This document shows positions 15,814 through 19,178 of a DNA stretch of 19,178 bases, piece by piece (the first letter of the stretch is position 1; each line of letters starts with the position of its first letter). The position numbers and the translations under genes were made by a program. This stretch comes from Opitutia bacterium UBA4506 (lineage in GTDB: Bacteria > Verrucomicrobiota > Verrucomicrobiia > Opitutales > Puniceicoccaceae): the NCBI GenBank assembly GCA_002388665.1, contig DGMY01000035.1, positions 1-19,178 of the forward strand. The letters run 5' to 3'. The notes under the pieces are model-generated. The model was not told where the DNA came from. It did no database searches and saw only the letters and a program-made list of their open reading frames with translations.

Positions 15814-16745
15814 GAGCGATCCTCCATTTTTCGAACAAGAGATTCGATCAACTGCAATCGAACCATCTCAGATTCCGGGTCATCAAAAGAAAATGATTCC
15901 AACCAGACTACCGTTTCGGGATTTCCTGATTTAAGCAACGGCCTTGCTATCTCCCTGCAAACAACCGGTGATCCACGAAGGAACCATTCGCTAAAATCAT
16001 TCCATTCAACCTCTGGCCGCACTAACTCTAGTATTTGAACGTACTGAATGATAACCGACTCAATCGCGCCGTTATCAATCCCCATCCTCTCGACTTCTTG
16101 AGGAGAGAACATTTCATTCGCAAGATCGCTTTGCCCATTCCCATAAAGCGCCCCCCAACCTTCTATTACAACAGGAACTAGTCCAGGGGTTGCCGCGGCA
16201 AACTGCACTACCTCGACCACTTCGCTCCTCAGTTTTGGCTGCAAGTCGAAGAACTCTGGCCGGTACAAAACTGATCTAAAAATGAGAATCAGCGCAGACT
16301 GACGCTCCGCCGAAGATCTATCCACATCGGAGACCACATCCACCCAGTCAAAAACCAGCATTTCGAGAGCCGGACCAACGCTCCCGAATCGAGCGTAAAA
16401 AATTTGATTCGCCTGAATCCGCTCGAGAGCAGATGGATTGACTTTAGTCTGACTTCGCATCTCTCGAAAAGTTCTCCGCGTTGTCTCGCTCCATTGGTCC
16501 CTGGAAACTTCAGGATGACTCGCAATATGAACCATCCAATCATCGGAACCTCCAACAGTACGATCAACTAGTTTGCGATAGATCTCGCTACTCATTTTCT
16601 CGGTATCAACAGAAGATGCCTCAACATGAGAATCTAGATTGGCGTTTCCGCCCTCAACGGCCTCACGCCCCACAATGCGCCAACCGAGGTACCCAACTAA
16701 CCCGACATTTATACAGCATATTGCCCAAACCATCCATCGATTCAT
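15810..16745 (-). CDS. Membrane-anchored alpha-helical protein of unknown function
   Basis: With the ATG at 16745 the protein has 311 residues. It starts with one membrane helix (MNRWMVWAICCINVGLVGYL), which supports this start; a GTG 17 codons upstream (16796) would add another hydrophobic stretch and is less likely. Residues about 45-311 are mostly helical and amphipathic, with many Glu, Arg and Trp, such as SEIYRKLVDRTVGG and EMVRLQLIESLVRKMEDRS. This vaguely resembles a helical-repeat (HEAT-like) fold, but I see no repeat sequence to prove it. No conserved catalytic motif is visible. The stop overlaps the start of the next gene by four bases. A gap of 114 bp separates it from the DUF1573 gene, the widest gap in the cluster. 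Function unknown. Confidence 0.75.
   Translation of the reverse strand: MNRWMVWAICCINVGLVGYLGWRIVGREAVEGGNANLDSHVEASSVDTEKMSSEIYRKLVDRTVGGSDDWMVHIASHPEVSRDQWSETTRRTFREMRSQTKVNPSALERIQANQIFYARFGSVGPALEMLVFDWVDVVSDVDRSSAERQSALILIFRSVLYRPEFFDLQPKLRSEVVEVVQFAAATPGLVPVVIEGWGALYGNGQSDLANEMFSPQEVERMGIDNGAIESVIIQYVQILELVRPEVEWNDFSEWFLRGSPVVCREIARPLLKSGNPETVVWLESFSFDDPESEMVRLQLIESLVRKMEDRS
15821..15825 (-). promoter_or_regulatory. Ribosome-binding site of the last cluster gene
   Basis: GGAGG lies seven bases before the ATG at 15813 and inside the end of the upstream gene. It fixes the start and would let ribosomes re-initiate at the ATGA overlap. No other gene here has a comparable site. Confidence 0.6.
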
Positions 16746-16859
16746 GGTAGCACTCGGAAAGGCTATCGGAGCAAATGGCAATACAAAATCGACCACTTCC
16801 TCTCTCGCGGACCTTTTCGATTACATTTCGAAACGAGAAAAGGAAACGCGGTCGAGTCG

Positions 16860-17507
16860 TCACCGAAGAAGAAGGTACACCTTTTTTTTCTCTATCGAAT
16901 CGCCATGAGAAAATAGAAAGTTGAATTCAAACTTTGAAGCACCAATCTCGGCGGGCCCAGTCACACCGAAAACGACCTTGTTCGGCGATTCTGATTCTAT
17001 CTCTCGAACAACAAACGGGAAATCTTCCGATGGAATATCCGCCTTCAATTCAACGTCCGGAGCGATTTTAATGCTTAGCATTTTCTCAACTCCCTCCTCT
17101 CCCTTTCTCCAAAGCAGCATCCTCGGAGAAATTTCGCCGAGCTGCGGGATTGTTGTGGAGAATGTGAGAACGACGATCTCTTCCGTCGAACCGCTCACCT
17201 GAACTCTGAGGGTTTTCCGTTGAGGCCCCACCCGATCTCCAACCGTAAATACGGCACGGATGACGCCAGACTCTCCAGCCTCGAAAACATCTTTGACTAG
17301 TACCGGGACAGTGCACCCGCAACTTGATTGAATCTTTCCAATCACCACCCGGTCTTCGCTGCGGTTCTCAAAATGGAATAAAGCAACCACTTCCTTTTGC
17401 CCATAGTCCGAAGGAATGACTAACTCAGTGTCCTTCCAGACCAAATTCCCAGCAGTGAGAAAATAGGCCGAGAACAAAAATATCGGATAGATAAAAACTA
17501 TATTCAT
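16860..17507 (-). CDS. DUF1573 domain protein, secreted
   Basis: A 215-residue protein with an N-terminal signal peptide (about 1-20). A DUF1573 Ig-like (ASPM/HYDIN-type) domain follows at about 22-120. The family hallmark is at 61-66, SSCGCT, with Cys63 and Cys65, preceded by FHFENRSEDRVVIGKI. The rest (120-215) is a second beta-rich region. DUF1573 is widespread in Bacteroidota, Planctomycetota and Verrucomicrobiota; its biochemical role is not established. It begins 12 bases after the MauE-like gene's stop, so the two are co-transcribed. Both proteins carry a Cys-Gly-Cys motif, which suggests (inference) a shared redox or metal-linked task on the periplasmic side. Confidence 0.88.
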   Translation of the reverse strand: MNIVFIYPIFLFSAYFLTAGNLVWKDTELVIPSDYGQKEVVALFHFENRSEDRVVIGKIQSSCGCTVPVLVKDVFEAGESGVIRAVFTVGDRVGPQRKTLRVQVSGSTEEIVVLTFSTTIPQLGEISPRMLLWRKGEEGVEKMLSIKIAPDVELKADIPSEDFPFVVREIESESPNKVVFGVTGPAEIGASKFEFNFLFSHGDSIEKKKVYLLLR

Positions 17508-17519
17508 AGATCAGATCGT

Positions 17520-17948
17520 TCAATGCTTACCGGTTCTATCCTGCCTCATCAAAAGAAACACGGCCATAAGAAAAAAGCCAGTATTCCGGGCGATAATGAG
17601 AAAATAGCTACTATTCGCCCCTCCGCCCCCAAAACAGCCACAAGTTAAATCAATACCTCGAAACCAGGAGATAGCTACCAACACAATAAAGAGAAGGAAC
17701 AACACAGCAGAGTGCAGAGCTGCGAGAAACCGATATCTTTTCAACCAAAGGGCTAACGAAAGAACTAGCTCCAACGAGGGAACGATGTAAACAATGGCCC
17801 CAGCAAAGGACCTAAGATTCAGCTGAAAAGATTGTACGGCACCACGAAATTCCAAGGGTTCTCCGAGCTTCGCCAAAGCAGCGTAAACAAATACGATAGA
17901 AAGGAGGAGCCGGAAGGCAATTATTGAAAGAAATCTCAGCCGTTTCAT
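17520..17948 (-). CDS. MauE/DoxX-like redox-associated membrane protein
   Basis: A 142-residue protein with four hydrophobic segments (about 8-27, 47-67, 74-95 and 114-134). The sequence FVYAALAKLGEPLEF is the DoxX/MauE entry motif, and RGIDLTCGCFGGGG (97-110) has the Cys-Gly-Cys pair seen in MauE-like proteins. MauE is needed for maturation of methylamine dehydrogenase, and relatives are linked to disulfide and electron transfer in the membrane; no methylamine dehydrogenase genes are here. The start ATG at 17948 overlaps the rhodanese stop (ATGA), which implies translational coupling. The frame is open nine codons further upstream, but the overlap makes the shorter start more natural. The DUF1573 gene follows after 12 bases. 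Confidence 0.85.
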   Translation of the reverse strand: MKRLRFLSIIAFRLLLSIVFVYAALAKLGEPLEFRGAVQSFQLNLRSFAGAIVYIVPSLELVLSLALWLKRYRFLAALHSAVLFLLFIVLVAISWFRGIDLTCGCFGGGGANSSYFLIIARNTGFFLMAVFLLMRQDRTGKH

Positions 17949-18352
17949 TTTTGGTGCGCCAACCATTCTGGCCAACCTCCCTCGAGAACATAGATGTGCT
18001 GAATGGCCAACTCGGCTCTCAATCGTTGGGCAACGGAAGAACTAGCACCACATTCTTTGGAATTACAGTAAACAACGATTTTCATACCGGGCTCCCACTC
18101 CAGCATAAATCGATCTAATCCCGAGTTCCAATTTTCCTCATTTAGTAAGACTGCACCAGGGATTCTTGATTTTTGAAACTCTTCCGAACTTCGGGCATCA
18201 ACCCACAGCACCTCATTCCAGTGAGAGGCCTCAGAAAACCGGATCAGTTCGGAATCTACTCCAAGCAGCCCTGAGGGATTCATAAATGCCGCCGAAAAGG
18301 CAATAAATATGGTCAAAAACCAAAGCTCTGAAATACGTAAAACCCACCTCAC
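17945..18352 (-). CDS. Membrane-anchored rhodanese-like protein
   Basis: A 135-residue single-domain rhodanese with an N-terminal hydrophobic segment (about 10-24), a signal anchor that would place the domain in the periplasm. Hallmarks: VDARSSEEF (51-59), IPGAVLL (64-70), active-site Cys96 in VVYCNSKECGASSSVA, and the closing GGWPEW (125-130). The active loop contains a second cysteine, Cys101. Such proteins carry sulfane sulfur as a persulfide on the catalytic Cys. The start is a GTG at 18352. A GATAAT (18358-18363, minus strand) ends only five bases before it, so the mRNA could be leaderless if that is the -10; no good -35 is visible at 16-18 bases. This is the first gene of the cluster and is coupled to the MauE-like gene by an ATGA overlap. 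Confidence 0.88.
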   Translation of the reverse strand: MRWVLRISELWFLTIFIAFSAAFMNPSGLLGVDSELIRFSEASHWNEVLWVDARSSEEFQKSRIPGAVLLNEENWNSGLDRFMLEWEPGMKIVVYCNSKECGASSSVAQRLRAELAIQHIYVLEGGWPEWLAHQK

Positions 18353-19178
18353 TAGAGATTATCCATTGAGCAAATAATAATTTGGGGCAATTTTAAAAGT
18401 CGCCTCTTAAATAGCACAGCCAAATTCCCATGGATCGAAACAATCGGACCCAGGCATCAGAGAATTGCGCCGAGCTACCGGTTTCAAACTTTGCACAATC
18501 CACCAAATGAGGACGAAATAGACGAACCTTCGCCAAGGAACCGGGGTACATAAACGCACTTTCATGGGTTTCTCCTACTCTCCTTGTCTCCGCTCATCCC
18601 CTCGCTTACTCCGATGGCCACGAGGATGCTCGCATTCTCAACCTCTCCGCCAGGCCGATTGAGCGTAAGCGTCCGGTGATCGACCTCCTTCCCAGAGTCC
18701 TTCTGTGGTGATAATCTGTTTGGATGGAATCGATAGAAGCTGAAGTTTGCGACATCCCCTTACATGACCGACCTGCTCCAACGACTGCCGACAATGAGCA
18801 ATCAGTGCGATCTGGAGCCGCTCTTACCTGCAAACTGGAAGCCAGAGAGTTAGAGTCCGTATACAACCCGTAACGATCTGCATATAGAAGTCGTTACCAC
18901 CTCTAATCAAAACCATGCAATGCAGGTCGATGCCCATACTCGGGGTCGCTCACCGGACGCTTACTCTTTATCGCCAGTGCTATGGCTGTCCAAGAATCCA
19001 CTCGCCCCTGGGCGTCGCGTCCTGCGTCGGTGTGTCTTTCCCCCCCGCGGCGAATCCCGCCTAAGCGGGAGAGCAACGCGGGGGGAAATCCCGCTTAGCG
19101 GGAGTGGCGGGGGGAAGCCGCCCTGAGCGCAGAGGAGCAAGCGGCCCTGGGGGCGCGTGGCGGGAGCGACTAAGAAAA
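18353..19178. other. 826 bp without a convincing gene
   Basis: No frame on either strand has a start, length and composition that I accept as a gene. The first ~60 bases are AT-rich and probably hold the promoter of the rhodanese cluster. A start-less open stretch (18513-18713, plus) and a 49-codon ORF (18724-18873, plus) have no recognisable product and may be decayed sequence. The last 150 bases are GC-rich palindromic DNA. Confidence 0.6.
19037..19103. repeat. Nested GC-rich inverted repeats
   Basis: An outer pair (TTT, seven C, GCG at 19037-19049; CGC, six G, AAA at 19077-19088) encloses the hairpin TCCCGC-CTAA-GCGGGA (19055-19070). A second hairpin of the same arms, TCCCGC-TTA-GCGGGA (19089-19103), follows at once. 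Two copies of one palindrome, one inside a larger stem, suggest a REP-like or cruciform element that may continue beyond the window. Confidence 0.8.

Noticed and set aside
16746..16796. GTG start at 16796 for the helical anchored protein
   Set aside because: It would place a second hydrophobic stretch before the clear membrane helix, and the purine run before it is too close (two bases) to act as a Shine-Dalgarno.
18606..18866. Minus-strand 86-codon frame upstream of the rhodanese cluster
   Set aside because: No start signal, no hydrophobic or domain pattern; Arg/Ser-rich composition typical of a chance frame.
18724..18873. Plus-strand 49-codon ORF
   Set aside because: No ribosome-binding site and no family resemblance; kept only as a note in the gene-poor region.

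Overview
This window of about 19 kb looks like the chromosome of a Gram-negative, moderate-GC bacterium. The supporting genes are an apolipoprotein N-acyltransferase, a lipobox protein, a type IV pilin-like protein and an EmrE-type exporter. Almost no start codon has a Shine-Dalgarno sequence. DUF1573, MauE/DoxX-like and rhodanese genes stand together, a combination I associate with the Planctomycetota/Verrucomicrobiota/Bacteroidota sphere. My best guess is a marine Verrucomicrobiota (Opitutae/Puniceicoccales-like), but that is inference and not proven by the sequence.

Layout, left to right. (1) 1-3337, minus strand: a degenerate trypsin-fold protein, apolipoprotein N-acyltransferase (lnt), and the N-terminal part of an NMT1/THI5-type substrate-binding protein cut by the window edge. 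(2) 3514-4930, plus strand: a small lipoprotein gene overlapping an OGG1-type 8-oxoguanine glycosylase gene. (3) 4932-6632, minus strand: a SulP anion transporter with a STAS domain. Its upstream region holds a strong minus-strand terminator and a possible promoter, a candidate small RNA or leader. (4) A lone prepilin-like gene (minus) diverges from a large Ski2-like helicase gene (plus), which converges on an ABC-F ATPase gene (minus, to 11770). (5) Plus strand: an SMR exporter, a small doubtful ORF, a hybrid histidine kinase (PAS-GAF-HisKA-HATPase-REC), then tRNA-Thr(TGT) and a rho-independent terminator. (6) 14892-15379: five tandem copies of a ~104-106 bp unit, each with a hairpin-forming inverted repeat. 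(7) 15427-18352, minus strand: a compact five-gene cell-envelope cluster of rhodanese, MauE/DoxX-like membrane protein, DUF1573 protein and two membrane-anchored proteins of unknown function. Two junctions are four-base ATGA overlaps. (8) 18353-19178: no convincing gene, ending in a nested GC-rich palindrome.

Most genes are housekeeping or single-gene units. The two places most likely to hold something undescribed are the rhodanese/MauE/DUF1573 cluster with its two unknown proteins, and the tandem hairpin array directly downstream of it. The hairpins pair better in the minus-strand RNA, the strand on which that cluster would be transcribed.
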